Positions 17,419 to 27,254 of a stretch of 64,000 bases of DNA are shown piece by piece. Numbering within the stretch: the stretch's first letter is position 1; every line of letters starts with the position of its first letter. The notes below the pieces were generated by a model. The model saw only the letters and a program-made list of their open reading frames with translations, made no database searches and was not told the origin of the DNA. The stretch comes from Pseudomonas fluorescens (GTDB lineage Bacteria > Pseudomonadota > Gammaproteobacteria > Pseudomonadales > Pseudomonadaceae). The stretch spans positions 124,001 to 188,000 of the forward strand of contig NZ_JAGGOG010000011.1 in assembly GCF_018614655.1 (NCBI RefSeq). Direction: 5' to 3'. Position numbers and translations under genes: made by a program.

Positions 17419-18060
17419 TCAGCCCGCCGCTACCAGCGATCTGAGCGAGGCATCGAACTGCTTCAACGCGATCAATTGCACGTCACGCTGACGCTCTATT
17501 TGCGCAGCGATCTCGGGGGCGGCCTTGTTGTGTACCCAGACTGAAGGTATCTGTTGCTCTACCGAACCTTCCGCCTTGGCGATATATTGCAAATTCACGT
17601 CATAAAACCTGGCGACAAAACGTGCCTGGACCTGGCTATTACGCGAGGTCAACAGTTGGTTATGGGTGTCCAGCATCACCACCACATCGGGGCGGGCCTG
17701 CACCAGGGCATCGAGGTTGTCGTAGACAGTCACCGACACAAACGTACGCTGCAGTGAGTTCACCAACCAGTCGATCGCCAGTTCCGGGTCGGAACTGTTG
17801 ACGAATGCCTGGCGGATCCGCCCATCCAGCGCGTTCTGGGCGCCATTCTCGGCCATGGCGTGATAGCGTTCAAGGTAATGCAGGTTATCGAGGGTGTTTT
17901 CGCTGTAGAGCACACCCACCGATTGCACGTGTTGCAGGGAGGTCGTACTGCCAGCGATGGGCAGCAGATGGCAGCTTTGAGCCTCGTCGGCATAGACCGG
18001 TGCCGCGAGCACACTGCCCAGCATCAGGGCCATCAAAACCCGTTGGGTGAACGTCCTCAT
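17419..18060 (-). CDS. Exported protein of unknown function
   Basis: 213 residues with a clear signal peptide (RVLMALMLGSVLAAPVYADE). The mature part contains VSVGVLYSEN-like and DVVVMLDTHNQLL strands and an alpha-helical C-terminal region, but no motif I recognise. It is first in a two-gene unit with the lipoprotein, which suggests a joint envelope role. Its composition returns to the GC-rich norm. Confidence 0.75.
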   Translation of the reverse strand: MRTFTQRVLMALMLGSVLAAPVYADEAQSCHLLPIAGSTTSLQHVQSVGVLYSENTLDNLHYLERYHAMAENGAQNALDGRIRQAFVNSSDPELAIDWLVNSLQRTFVSVTVYDNLDALVQARPDVVVMLDTHNQLLTSRNSQVQARFVARFYDVNLQYIAKAEGSVEQQIPSVWVHNKAAPEIAAQIERQRDVQLIALKQFDASLRSLVAAG

Positions 18061-18206
18061 CGCGCAAGTTCCTTGAGTAGCCTCTTCAGTGAACGCATTT
18101 TTCCGCGTTTCCCGAAAAAACAGAACTTGCCTTTCTTGATGGTGACTATTATCTGAACCAATAGTGTCGAACTAACGGCCCAACAAAAACGTATAAGGAT
18201 CCTGCC

Positions 18207-18476
18207 ATGAAGCCCCACCAGAAAACCTTCGACCGAATTCGCGAAGCCGTCTTACCGGAGTTTCGCGAGCGGGTTGCCGACTACCTGGTCGAGTATGAAA
18301 GCGTCCTGCAAGACCCGACCGCAGATTCCGACCTGACCTACGCCAGCGCCCAGCAACTGCGGGGCTACTTGCGCGGACTGAACACAACCCGTGTACTCGG
18401 CATGGCGGATTGGGAAGACCTCGATCGTCGAGTTGTGCAGGCCTGGTTGACTACAGCGCCGGCCGCTGCTGATTGA
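18207..18476 (+). CDS. Small conserved-type protein, function unknown
   Basis: 89 residues, charged and helical, with no signal peptide or membrane segment. ATAAGGATCCTGCC gives a good ribosome site before ATG 18207. Its last 26 bases overlap the 3' end of the convergent GST gene. I do not recognise a domain. Confidence 0.7.
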   Translation: MKPHQKTFDRIREAVLPEFRERVADYLVEYESVLQDPTADSDLTYASAQQLRGYLRGLNTTRVLGMADWEDLDRRVVQAWLTTAPAAAD

Positions 18477-19083
18477 CCCATTCCTGCACCGACGGCCGCT
18501 GCCATTGGCGCTGGGCGTAGGCCACCAACTCGGCGGGCACACTGTCACCGTTGAGGATCAGCCGATTGAGCATCAAGGCCAGGTCGACATCAACAATCGA
18601 CCACTGGCCAAACAGGTACTCACGGTTGTCCGCCAGCAAGGCTTGCGCAGCACTGATCAACTTGCCTGCCGCCACCTGGGCCGCCGGTGACAAAGGCGCT
18701 GACTTAACGCCGTAAAACACCACCAGCGTGGAACGTTCCTGGCGAATCGACAGCAAATCGCTGCGCAACCAGGCCTGCACTTGCCGCGCCCTCGCCCGCT
18801 GATGTGGCTCTGCCGGGTACAGCGGTGTCTGCGGGCACACTTCCTCAAGGTACTCGGTAATCGCCGAGGATTCCGACAACGCAAAATCGCCGTCTACCAG
18901 CGTGGGCACCCGTTGGGTCAGGGACAGATTGGCAAAGCCTTGTGCGTTGTTTTCGCTGGCATCCAGGTCCAGCGTAAGCACTTCAAACTCAAGGCCCTTC
19001 TCGCGCAGGGCCACAAAGACCGACATCGCATAAGGGCTGGTGAACTGAGCATCTACGTACAGACGTAACGGGCGGTTATTCAC
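18451..19083 (-). CDS. yfcF: Glutathione S-transferase, YfcF type
   Basis: 210 residues. The thioredoxin-like N-domain reads LRLYVDAQFTSPYAMSVFVA then QRVPTLVDGDFALSESSAIT (cis-proline and glutathione-binding ESSA), and the helical C-domain contains RARARQVQAWLRSDLLSIRQ. The pattern matches E. coli YfcF closely as I recall it. A GTG start at 19083 is proposed because TCTGGAG stands 8-9 bases before it; the longer frame from 19131 lacks such a site. Role: glutathione-dependent detoxification or oxidative stress. Confidence 0.85.
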   Translation of the reverse strand: MNNRPLRLYVDAQFTSPYAMSVFVALREKGLEFEVLTLDLDASENNAQGFANLSLTQRVPTLVDGDFALSESSAITEYLEEVCPQTPLYPAEPHQRARARQVQAWLRSDLLSIRQERSTLVVFYGVKSAPLSPAAQVAAGKLISAAQALLADNREYLFGQWSIVDVDLALMLNRLILNGDSVPAELVAYAQRQWQRPSVQEWVNQQRPAL

Positions 19084-19230
19084 GGCGCGATCTCCAGAGG
19101 TGAAAACCCAGCCTAAGAGATCCGCCAGCACAAATAAAATGCAGGATTTTTATGGGGGCATTCCTGACTGGAATGCGTCGAGTAATGGCCATACTATGGC
19201 AACCCGATTTATTCAAGGAACGAACAAATC

Positions 19231-20667
19231 ATGAAACAAGCAGTTGTCGTCATCCACGGCATCGGCGAGCAGCGCCCAATGGATACCCTGCGCGGCTTTG
19301 TGGAGGCGATGGTACCGGCGGATACGCCGGAGGGAACGCCCTCCTACTGGAGCAAGCCCGACCGATTGTCACGCAACTTTGACCTGCGGGTGTTGAAATC
19401 CCGGGGCCGCAATACCACCGACTTCTATGAGTACTACTGGGCGCACAAGATGCAGGGGACCAAGGTGGGTCATCTGCTCAGTTGGCTGTGGGACCTGTTC
19501 AAGCGTCCGCGTCGGGATATTCCCCAGGCAATCGTACCGATCTGGCGTGCCACCCGTTGGACGTTGTTGGCCTTCGTGCTGCTGGTGACCAGCGGCACAC
19601 TCGCGACGATTTACGGCCGGTTTACCCACGATACCAACCCATTCGCACTGATCCCGCTGCTGCTCGCCGGAGTCGGTATCGCGCTGAAGTTTTCCGCCCT
19701 GTCCTACCTCGGCGATGCCGCCCGCTACCTGAGCTCCAACCCGCAGAACGTGGTGATCCGCGAACAGATCCGTGCCGATGGCGTTGAACTGTTACGCGGA
19801 TTGCACCAGCAAGGCTACGACCGCATCATCGTCGTGGGCCACAGCCTGGGCAGTGTCATTGCCTACGACATCGTCGGCTACCTGTGGTACGAGCATTACG
19901 ACCAGTTGCGTAACGTGACTCCAGCGAACCTGGCGCTCGTCGAGCGCTATGCCAACCATGAAAAGCTGCAACCGGTGGTTCAAGACACGCTGCCAAAGGC
20001 CGGGAGAAACCTCGATGGGCGCTTGCAGAACACCCTGAAATTTCGTGAGCAACAGAGCGAGGCCTTCCTGGAGCAGCGTGCCCTCGGCAACCCCTGGCGC
20101 ATCACCGACCTTGTCACCATCGGCAGCCCGATGGCCCATGCCAGCCTGTTGCTGGGCCGCAGCGTGAGCGACTTCAAGCAACGCATCGCACGCTGCGAGG
20201 CGCCGGCCTGTCCCCCCACGCTCGACGAAAAAGGCTACGGCTACAGCGCGCAATCCCCCGTGATATTGGGCCAGAAGCCCTTCACGCCACTGTACCTGCA
20301 TCACGCCGCCGCCTTCGCCGTCACCCGCTGGACCAACCTCTACTTTCCTGCCCCCTTCGGCCTGTTTGGCGACATTGTCGGCGGGCCGGTCATGCCGGTG
20401 ATGGGCGCAGGCGTGCTCGACTTGCCGGTGAGCGTGAGCCGGTGGAAGGGATTCCTGGCCAAGTCGTGGCTCAGCCACACTCACTACTGGAGCGAGCGTA
20501 GCGGTAAACGCGGCTACCTCGACACACTGACCACAGACGACTCGGCGATCGTCAACGGTGAACGGCCATCAGCATCCGAGGCGCTGCGCTGGGCTGTCGA
20601 TCTAAAGAGCGGACGACGCTTTCGCCAGGCAGGTACCAGGGAAGCGTTGGCGGAGTCTGATGCCTAA
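19231..20667 (+). CDS. Membrane-associated alpha/beta hydrolase-like protein
   Basis: 478 residues. It starts AVVVIHGIGEQRP (the His-Gly oxyanion region), carries two hydrophobic helices at about 110-155, then the nucleophile elbow VVGHSLGSVIAYD near residue 203. The fold is that of lipases/esterases or of PGAP1-like proteins. AAGGAACG stands before ATG 19231. The last 4 bases overlap the convergent DUF924 gene. Substrate unknown. Confidence 0.8.
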   Translation: MKQAVVVIHGIGEQRPMDTLRGFVEAMVPADTPEGTPSYWSKPDRLSRNFDLRVLKSRGRNTTDFYEYYWAHKMQGTKVGHLLSWLWDLFKRPRRDIPQAIVPIWRATRWTLLAFVLLVTSGTLATIYGRFTHDTNPFALIPLLLAGVGIALKFSALSYLGDAARYLSSNPQNVVIREQIRADGVELLRGLHQQGYDRIIVVGHSLGSVIAYDIVGYLWYEHYDQLRNVTPANLALVERYANHEKLQPVVQDTLPKAGRNLDGRLQNTLKFREQQSEAFLEQRALGNPWRITDLVTIGSPMAHASLLLGRSVSDFKQRIARCEAPACPPTLDEKGYGYSAQSPVILGQKPFTPLYLHHAAAFAVTRWTNLYFPAPFGLFGDIVGGPVMPVMGAGVLDLPVSVSRWKGFLAKSWLSHTHYWSERSGKRGYLDTLTTDDSAIVNGERPSASEALRWAVDLKSGRRFRQAGTREALAESDA

Positions 20668-21224
20668 CCCGAAAACCCACCGGCCTCCAGAAACGTACGC
20701 TCCTCATCCGTGGTCGCCCTCGCCAAAACCTCATTGCGATGAGGGAACCTGCCGAAACGCTCGATGATATGGGCGTGCTCTTCAGCCCACCGGTAGGTGT
20801 TAGCGTCGAGCGCCTTGTTCAACGTCAACGACAGTTGCTGGTCCTGCGTATTTTCCGAATGCTCCAACGGCAAATAACAAAACGCCCGCAACGTGGCATT
20901 AATCAGCTTGTCCATCCCGGCATCGATCATTCGACGTGCATAAAAACGCGCCAGCGGATCAGTGGCGAACATATGGGCCGTGCCACGAAAAGCATTGCGT
21001 GGGTATTGGTCAAGTAGCAGAAGCAAGGCCAGCGCCCCTTCCGGACTCTCCATCCAATGCTCCAGCTCTCGCCTGGCGGCTTGAAAGTGGGCAACGTGGA
21101 AGGTTTCGCGAAATTGGTTATCGAACGCGTCGTCCTTTTTAAACCAGCGGGCGGGTCCCGCCTGGTTCCAGAACTCGATGACCGATTGAGGGGTTGAGCG
21201 GGAGATATCGTTGGCATTGGGCAC
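20664..21224 (-). CDS. DUF924 family protein
   Basis: 186 residues. Family features include VIEFWNQAGPARWFKKDDAF at the N-terminus and LLLDQYPRNAFRGTAHMFAT near residue 90. The protein is helical and resembles TPR-fold proteins; function unknown. The tandem repeat array lies directly upstream, between it and metE. Confidence 0.88.
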   Translation of the reverse strand: MPNANDISRSTPQSVIEFWNQAGPARWFKKDDAFDNQFRETFHVAHFQAARRELEHWMESPEGALALLLLLDQYPRNAFRGTAHMFATDPLARFYARRMIDAGMDKLINATLRAFCYLPLEHSENTQDQQLSLTLNKALDANTYRWAEEHAHIIERFGRFPHRNEVLARATTDEERTFLEAGGFSG

Positions 21225-21350
21225 GACTGAAACCTCGGGATCGGGAGCGAATTGTTACTGTAACGCCGTATGGGCGTTAGAGCATCCATCGAATCCTGCA
21301 GTGCCGGAGCCTGTGCGGAAGCCATTCGTCTCGCCAATCAACGAATGATT

Positions 21351-22092
21351 GTAGCCGCTGCCGAGGCACGAGGCTGCGATAAGGGTCGAAGGACCTTCGG
21401 CAGTTTCAAGACCTGGCGACTGCTGCGCAGCCGATCGCAGGCTGCGCCAGCGGCTACAGGTGATCGCCACGGCCCTGTAGCCGCTGTCGAGGCACGAGGC
21501 TGCGATAAGGGCCGAAGGACCTTCGGCAGGTTCAAGCCCCTTACGACTGCTGCGCAGCCGATCGCAGGCTGCGCCAGCGGCTACAGGTGATCGCCACGGC
21601 CCTGTAGCCGCTGTCGAGGCACGAGGCTGCGATAAGGGTCGAAGGACCTTCGGCAGTTTCAAGACCTGGCGACTGCTGCGCAGCCGATCGCAGGCTACGC
21701 CAGCGTCTACAGGTGATCGCCACGGCCCTGTAGCCGCTCGAGGCACGAGGCTGCGATAAGGGCCGAAGGACCTTCGGCGGGTTCAAGCCCCTTACGACTG
21801 CTGCGCAGCCGATCGCAGGCTGCGCCAGCGGCTACAGGTGATCGCCACGGCCCTGTAGCCGCTGTCGAGGCACGAGGCTGCGATAAGGGCCGAAGGACCT
21901 TCGGCGGTTTCAAGAGACTGGCGATTGCTGCGCAGCCGATCGCAGGCTGCGCCAGCGGCTACAGGTGATCGCCACGGCCCTGTAGCCGCTGTCGAGGCAC
22001 GAGGCTGCGATAAGGGCCGAAGGACCTTCGGCAGGTTCAAGCCCCTTACAACTGCTGCGCAGCCGATCGCAGGCTACGCCAGCGGCTACAGG
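21351..22092. repeat. Six tandem copies of a ~126-bp palindromic (REPIN-like) unit
   Basis: Units begin GTAGCCGCT at 21351, 21477, 21604, 21730, 21855 and 21982. Each is about 110 bases, starts GTAGCCGCTG and ends CAGCGGCTAC, with internal inverted pieces (GAGGCTGCGAT/ATCGCAGGCTGCG) and a 16-base linker (gatcgccacggccctg). Unit 4 lacks 2 bases and the last lacks its linker. Units are nearly identical, so the expansion is recent or kept uniform. The array ends 7 bases from the metE stop codon, so it would be transcribed as the metE 3' end. Confidence 0.92.
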
Positions 22093-22098
22093 TGGGTG

Positions 22099-24387
22099 TC
22101 AGGCCAATTCTGAACGCAGTTGGCGCGCTGCAGTGACCATATGGATCAACGCCGCCTCGGTCTCCGGCCAGCCGCGGGTTTTCAAACCGCAATCCGGGTT
22201 GACCCACAGGCGCTCGGCCGGAATCCGCTGGGCCGCCTTGCGCAGCAGGTTGGCCATTTCCGACGCCTGCGGCACCCGTGGCGAGTGGATGTCGTAGACG
22301 CCCGGCCCGATGTCGTTCGGGTAAGCAAAGGCTTCGAACGCGTCCAGCAGCTCCATGTCCGAGCGTGAGGTCTCGATGGTGATCACGTCGGCGTCCATGG
22401 CCGCGATGGACTCGATCACGTCGTTGAACTCGCTGTAGCACATGTGGGTGTGGATCTGGGTTTCGTCGCGCACACCACAGGCGCACAGGCGGAACACTTC
22501 GGTGGCCCAGTCCAGATAGTGCTGCCATTGCGCCTGGCGCAACGGCAAGCCTTCACGGAAGGCGGCTTCGTCGATCTGCACGATCTTGATGCCGGCGGCT
22601 TCCAGGTCCACCACTTCGTCGCGAATCGCCAGGGCCAGTTGGCGGGCTTGCACTTCGCGGGTCACGTCCTCGCGGGCGAAGGACCACATCAGCATGGTCA
22701 CCGGGCCAGTGAGCATGCCCTTCATCACCTTGTCGGTCAGGCCTTGAGCGTAGCGGATCCACTCTACGGTCATGGCTTTCGGGCGACTCAGGTCACCAAA
22801 AATCACCGCCGGTTTCACGCAACGGGAACCGTAGCTCTGCACCCAGCCAAAACGGGTAAATACATAGCCGTCCAGTTGTTCGGCGAAGTACTCGACCATG
22901 TCATTACGCTCAGCTTCACCGTGCACCAGCACATCCAGGCCAAGGTTCTCCTGCACCTCCACCGCGTGGCGAATCTCGCTGTGCATCGCTTCGACGTATT
23001 CGGCCTCGCTCAACTTGCCAGCCTTATACGACTGGCGAGCCAGGCGGATCGACGCGGTTTGCGGGAACGACCCAATGGTGGTGGTCGGGAACAGCGGCAG
23101 GTTCAGGCCCGCGCGTTGTTTCTCGATACGCGTGGCGAACAGCGAATCACGCTGGCTGTCCTTGGCGGTAATCGCGGCGACGCGAGCCTGAACGGCAGGC
23201 TTGTGAATCCGTGGCGAAGCGGCGCGAGCAGCCTGTACAGAACGGCTTTCAGCCAGTGTGACAAGCACCTTGGGCGCTTCAGGCTGGTTGACCGCCTGTG
23301 CCAGGACGGCAACTTCTTCGCACTTCTGCACAGCGAAGGCCAGCCAACTTTTCAGTTCAGCGTCCAGCTGGTCTTCACGCCCCAGGTCTACCGGGCTGTG
23401 GAGCAGCGAGCAGGAAGGCGCAACCCATAGGCGGTCTCCCAGCCGCTCATGGGCGTGCTGCAGGGTTTGCAGGGCTTTTTCCAGATCGCAACGCCAGACG
23501 TTACGGCCATTGACCACGCCCAACGACAGGATCTTGTAGGCCGGCAGACGGTCAAGAATGGTCGGGTATTGCTCCGGCGCACGCACCAGGTCGATGTGCA
23601 GGCCATCCACTGGCAGGTTCGCTGCCAGGCCGAGGTTCTCTTCCAGGCCGCCGAAGTAGGTGGCAACCAGCTTCTTCAGCGGGTCGCGCTGAATCAGGTT
23701 ATAGGCACGCTCAAAAGCGTTTTTCCAATCCTGTGGCAGGTCCAGCACCAGGATCGGCTCATCGATCTGCACCCACTCCACCCCCAGGTCCGCCAGGCGC
23801 TGGAAGATCTGACCATACAGCGGCAACAGGCGATCCAACAGGTCGAGCTTGTCGAAGTCGCTGCCCTTGGCCTTGCCCAGCCACAGGTACGTCAGCGGGC
23901 CGATCACGACTGGCTTGACGGTGTGACCCAGGTCGCGCGCTTCTTTGACTTCTGCGAACAGTTGATCCCAACCCAGCTGAAATTGCTGATCGGCGCTGAA
24001 TTCAGGCACGAGATAGTGATAATTGGTGTCGAACCACTTGGTCATTTCCTGGGCGTGGGCGCCGCCGCAGCAACTGTCGCTGACGCCACGGGCCATGCCG
24101 AACAGGGTGTGCAAGGTAGCGTTGCCATCGGCTGGGCGGAAACGCTCAGGGATCACACCGAACATCAGCGAGTGCGTCAGCACCTGGTCGTACCAAGCGA
24201 AGTCGCCGGCGGGCAGCAGTTCGATACCGGCTTTCTTCTGCAAGTCCCAATGGGTCTTGCGCAGTTCACGGCCCACGGCACGCAGGCCGGCTTCGTCCAG
24301 TTCGCCCTTCCAAAACGCTTCCTGCGCTTTTTTCAGTTCACGATCGCGTCCAATGCGCGGAAATCCAAGGGAATGGGCAACGGCCAT
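22099..24387 (-). CDS. metE: Cobalamin-independent methionine synthase
   Basis: 762 residues, full family length. The N-terminal half starts [20 protein letters not shown]; the catalytic half has [25 protein letters not shown], the zinc ligands in [11 protein letters not shown] and the distal cysteine in [12 protein letters not shown]. It transfers the methyl group from 5-methyltetrahydrofolate (polyglutamate) to homocysteine in the cytoplasm. ATG 24387 follows TTGGAG and is preferred over 24402. The gene follows an AraC regulator on the same strand. Confidence 0.97.
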   Translation of the reverse strand: MAVAHSLGFPRIGRDRELKKAQEAFWKGELDEAGLRAVGRELRKTHWDLQKKAGIELLPAGDFAWYDQVLTHSLMFGVIPERFRPADGNATLHTLFGMARGVSDSCCGGAHAQEMTKWFDTNYHYLVPEFSADQQFQLGWDQLFAEVKEARDLGHTVKPVVIGPLTYLWLGKAKGSDFDKLDLLDRLLPLYGQIFQRLADLGVEWVQIDEPILVLDLPQDWKNAFERAYNLIQRDPLKKLVATYFGGLEENLGLAANLPVDGLHIDLVRAPEQYPTILDRLPAYKILSLGVVNGRNVWRCDLEKALQTLQHAHERLGDRLWVAPSCSLLHSPVDLGREDQLDAELKSWLAFAVQKCEEVAVLAQAVNQPEAPKVLVTLAESRSVQAARAASPRIHKPAVQARVAAITAKDSQRDSLFATRIEKQRAGLNLPLFPTTTIGSFPQTASIRLARQSYKAGKLSEAEYVEAMHSEIRHAVEVQENLGLDVLVHGEAERNDMVEYFAEQLDGYVFTRFGWVQSYGSRCVKPAVIFGDLSRPKAMTVEWIRYAQGLTDKVMKGMLTGPVTMLMWSFAREDVTREVQARQLALAIRDEVVDLEAAGIKIVQIDEAAFREGLPLRQAQWQHYLDWATEVFRLCACGVRDETQIHTHMCYSEFNDVIESIAAMDADVITIETSRSDMELLDAFEAFAYPNDIGPGVYDIHSPRVPQASEMANLLRKAAQRIPAERLWVNPDCGLKTRGWPETEAALIHMVTAARQLRSELA

Positions 24388-24441
24388 GACAAAAAACTCC
24401 AATGTGTAGGTATGGGAGCTATTGTCGGCAGGGATCGATAG

Positions 24442-24454
24442 TGAGACAAACTCA
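24442..24454 (-). promoter_or_regulatory. Possible MetR-like operator before metE
   Basis: TGAGACAAACTCA is a 4+4 inverted repeat with a 5-base centre, 55 bases before the metE start. MetR sites follow TGAA-N5-TTCA, so this is close but not exact. It lies just beyond, and partly over, the stop of the AraC gene. No metR gene is in the window. Confidence 0.35.
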
Positions 24455-25294
24455 TTTTATTCTAGATGAACGCGAGTTTTCTTCATGAAGAGAAGCAACG
24501 TCCCGGGAGCACCAACGCGAAGGCGAAAGGCCGAAGTTCTTTTTGAAATGCCGGGACATATGGCTCTGATCAAAGAAACCGGCCTCCACCGCCGCCTCAG
24601 ACAGCGAGCGCCCGGCCTGGACCCGTTGTTTCACCCGGTCCAGGCGCCGCAACGTGAGATAGCGGTGTGGGCTGGTGCCATAGAACAAGCGAAAGTCATT
24701 GGACAAGCTCCAGCGGTCGCGCTCGGCGCATTCAGCCAGATCGTCCAGGGTGATCGGGCGATCAAGGTTGTCGTCGATATATTCACGGGCCCTGCTCGCA
24801 GCGGCAAAGTGCGCAGTTTTACCGGCAGTTGATTGGCCAGCCAATTGCGCCAGGGTCGTGACGAAACCATACAACGCGTCATCCTCCGCCAGCGGATCCA
24901 GCTCCCGCGCATCCAATAGCGCATTTGCGGCCGCACCCAGGCGCGAATCCCGGGTAACACCGCCCTTGAGGAACGGCAACGGCTTGCCCCGCACAATCTG
25001 CTGCACCAGAGACGGCGGAACGTACACACCACGGTAGCGAAACCCGGAGTCGCTGCCCGCACAACCGCCGTGGGACTCGTCGGGGTGAACGATCATGACC
25101 TCGCCGGGCACGCACAGCTTCGATTCGCCCCGGTAGTCGAGTCGATGCACACCGGCCACCACTCGGCCGACGGCATAGGTGTCGTGCCGGTGAGGGTCGA
25201 AAGCGTGGGCACCGAAAAACGCCTCGAAGCGTTCCAGCTTCGAAGACGTCGGCGTGTGTTTGACCCAGTCGCCTGCAGTATGAATGTCTCGCAT
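24452..25294 (-). CDS. AraC-family regulator next to a LysE exporter
   Basis: 280 residues. The cupin-like sensor domain contains [17 protein letters not shown] and PDESHGG; the C-terminal double HTH has [20 protein letters not shown] and [20 protein letters not shown]. It starts 21 bases after the LysE gene on the same strand, so it probably regulates export of an amino acid or related compound in response to that compound. Confidence 0.92.
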   Translation of the reverse strand: MRDIHTAGDWVKHTPTSSKLERFEAFFGAHAFDPHRHDTYAVGRVVAGVHRLDYRGESKLCVPGEVMIVHPDESHGGCAGSDSGFRYRGVYVPPSLVQQIVRGKPLPFLKGGVTRDSRLGAAANALLDARELDPLAEDDALYGFVTTLAQLAGQSTAGKTAHFAAASRAREYIDDNLDRPITLDDLAECAERDRWSLSNDFRLFYGTSPHRYLTLRRLDRVKQRVQAGRSLSEAAVEAGFFDQSHMSRHFKKNFGLSPSRWCSRDVASLHEENSRSSRIK

Positions 25295-25315
25295 GTCGGC
25301 ACACCGCTGTAATAG

Positions 25316-25918
25316 TTAAAGCGTCACATAGAAGCCGTGGAACATGTAATAGGCACACACCGCCAGCGCCAGCCCCATCAAACGATTGAACAAAGTGAAA
25401 TACACCTCGCCACTGATACGCCGTCCCAGCATCGCCCCCAGTAGCGAATAAATCCACGGCGCGCCGCTGGCACCCATGGCCAGCACCACCGAGATCAGAG
25501 CAATGGAGCCGCCAGTGATATGCGCCGCCGGCAGCATGACGCTGGTGATCGGCAGCACCGCAATAATGCCCTTGGGGTTGGCCAGCTGGATCAGCAGGCC
25601 GTTCCAGAAGGTCAGGGTTTTCTGCGGTGCCGTGGTTTCACCCGCCTGCGGCACCACCGTCCTGGCGGTAAAAACCTGATAAGCCAGATACAGCGTATAG
25701 ATGCCCCCCACCAGAGAAATGTAAGGCAGCGCCCCGTGAGAAATAACGGCCTCGCCGGTGTAGCCGAAGAGGATAAACAGCACCAGCATCGCGCAGCCAA
25801 CCCCGGCGAAAAAGCCCATGGAGCGCCGAAACTTACCCGTCAGCCCCGCATTCAACCCCATAAGGTTCACCGGACCGGGGCTGTACATCACACTGAACGC
25901 GTAGAGAAAAATGTCCAT
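25316..25918 (-). CDS. LysE/RhtB-family amino acid exporter
   Basis: 200 residues, about six membrane helices. The N-terminal family motif is present as SVMYSPGPVNLMGLNAGLTG. ATG 25918 follows AGAGGTAATTG. Family members export amino acids or homoserine lactones through the inner membrane. Its partner AraC regulator is downstream in the same unit. Confidence 0.9.
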   Translation of the reverse strand: MDIFLYAFSVMYSPGPVNLMGLNAGLTGKFRRSMGFFAGVGCAMLVLFILFGYTGEAVISHGALPYISLVGGIYTLYLAYQVFTARTVVPQAGETTAPQKTLTFWNGLLIQLANPKGIIAVLPITSVMLPAAHITGGSIALISVVLAMGASGAPWIYSLLGAMLGRRISGEVYFTLFNRLMGLALAVCAYYMFHGFYVTL

Positions 25919-26000
25919 CAATTACCTCTGTCGTAGACCAATGAAGGGAGTCTACGCAGAGCACTCTGGGGCGGGCTTGTACGATTGTGGTTCTCTGGCC

Positions 26001-26115
26001 CGTAGCAGTTGTCGAGCGCCAGCGAGGCTACGTCGGCCGCACCATAGCTCCCAAGCCAGGTACCTGCACCGAGTCGTATCCTACGCAGCCTCGCTGGCGC
26101 TCGACAGCTGCTACG
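26001..26115. repeat. REPIN, second sequence class
   Basis: The left arm is CGTAGCAGTTGTCGAGCGCC followed by AGCGAGGCTACG; the right arm is its near-perfect inverse, ending GACAGCTGCTACG. It fills much of the 330-base gap between the LysE gene and the small membrane gene. The rest of that gap shows no feature I can name. Confidence 0.87.
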
Positions 26116-26248
26116 GAAGCAGCAGCCTAACAGTGGTGCTTCAAGCCTTGCCTTGCATCTTGCTTATCACTGAAATAGCCCGCAGCGTCTGTTTGTGCGC
26201 CGGCGCGCTGCCCATACTTTTGCTTCCCGAACACTCAAGGAAGCCATC

Positions 26249-26374
26249 ATGGAACCGTGCCGAATACCACCGTTCACAGCCCTGCTCATCCACTTCGCCG
26301 CCCTCTTTGTCGCCATCCTCGGCATAGGCAGCCTGGCATTGATATTGGTCTGGGCGGGACGCTTGATGCTCTAG
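26249..26374 (+). CDS. 41-residue single-span membrane protein
   Basis: A short frame reading MEPCRIPPFTALLIHFAALF, then VAILGIGSLALILVWAGRLML and TAG. Residues 10-37 form one strong hydrophobic span. CAAGGAAGCCATC before ATG 26249 is a good ribosome site. It ends 1 base before the stop of the convergent LysR gene. Function unknown; it resembles many small membrane-embedded regulators of larger proteins only in shape. Confidence 0.6.
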   Translation: MEPCRIPPFTALLIHFAALFVAILGIGSLALILVWAGRLML

Positions 26375-26375
26375 T

Positions 26376-27221
26376 TCACTGGCTCGGGATATCGGCGCTC
26401 AAGGTGCCGATCAGCGCCTTGGCCTGGGCGTCCCGTTGGGCGGTATAGAGCACCACGTCACGATTGGGCAGTGCTGGCAGACCGAAGCGCTGCTCCACGT
26501 CGACACAACCACTCGGCGCCATGCGCCCCACCATCGCTCCGATACCGAGGCCAGCCATCACCGCCGCGCCAATGGCCAGGATCCCGCTGCCCACAAAAGC
26601 CTCTTCCCAGGGACGGTTCTGCGTCTGCAACGCCGCCATCACCATACTGCGCATGCCACAGGGTTCAGGCTGGATCGCCAGCGGCAACGCCCGGTCGGAA
26701 TGAAGCTCAAAGTCCTGCGCCGCCATCCAGCCAAATCGCTCGACACCCACCACTTCGCCGTCCTGGCGGCGGTTGTCATGCCGCAGGATCATCGCCACAT
26801 CCAGCTTGCCTTGCTCGTAGTTCACCAGCATGTCGCGAGATGTACCCAAGCTGAAGGCAACAATCACCTCTGGATCCGTGTTCGCCAAACGCCGTAGCCA
26901 CAGTGTGAGATCAGCCCCGACGATGTGATGGCTGACGCCGACTCGCAGGGTTCTTTTCTGCTGGCCGAAGCAATTGAGCGCGTCCTGATAGTTGTCCAGC
27001 AGGCGCTGGGCACTGGTCAGGAATGCCTGGCCATGGGCCGACAAGGTGACCTGTCGCGGTGTGCGCTCGAGCAGCTTGCGACCGAGACTTTCTTCCAGGC
27101 GCTTGATCTTGAGGCTGATTGCCGCCTGAGTGCCGCCGATGACGTCGGCGGCTCGGGTAAAACTCTTGAGTTCGGCAACCAGGACGAACGCCTGGATGGC
27201 GTCTATGTCGGGCATTTTCAT
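26376..27221 (-). CDS. LysR-type transcriptional regulator
   Basis: 281 residues with the N-terminal HTH (AIQAFVLVAELKSFTRAADV then IGGTQAAISLKIKRLEE) and a LysR effector-binding domain. Starts at 27221 and 27215 are both possible; neither has a strong ribosome site. It lies 33 bases downstream of another LysR gene on the same strand, an uncommon doublet. Target unknown. Confidence 0.9.
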   Translation of the reverse strand: MKMPDIDAIQAFVLVAELKSFTRAADVIGGTQAAISLKIKRLEESLGRKLLERTPRQVTLSAHGQAFLTSAQRLLDNYQDALNCFGQQKRTLRVGVSHHIVGADLTLWLRRLANTDPEVIVAFSLGTSRDMLVNYEQGKLDVAMILRHDNRRQDGEVVGVERFGWMAAQDFELHSDRALPLAIQPEPCGMRSMVMAALQTQNRPWEEAFVGSGILAIGAAVMAGLGIGAMVGRMAPSGCVDVEQRFGLPALPNRDVVLYTAQRDAQAKALIGTLSADIPSQ

Positions 27222-27254
27222 GGTGGGTTTTGGCGTGTGATTTGAGAGGTGACG

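Noticed and set aside
21351..22092. CRISPR-like array
   Set aside because: Units are ~126 bases, internally palindromic and nearly identical along their whole length, with no unique spacers and no cas genes.
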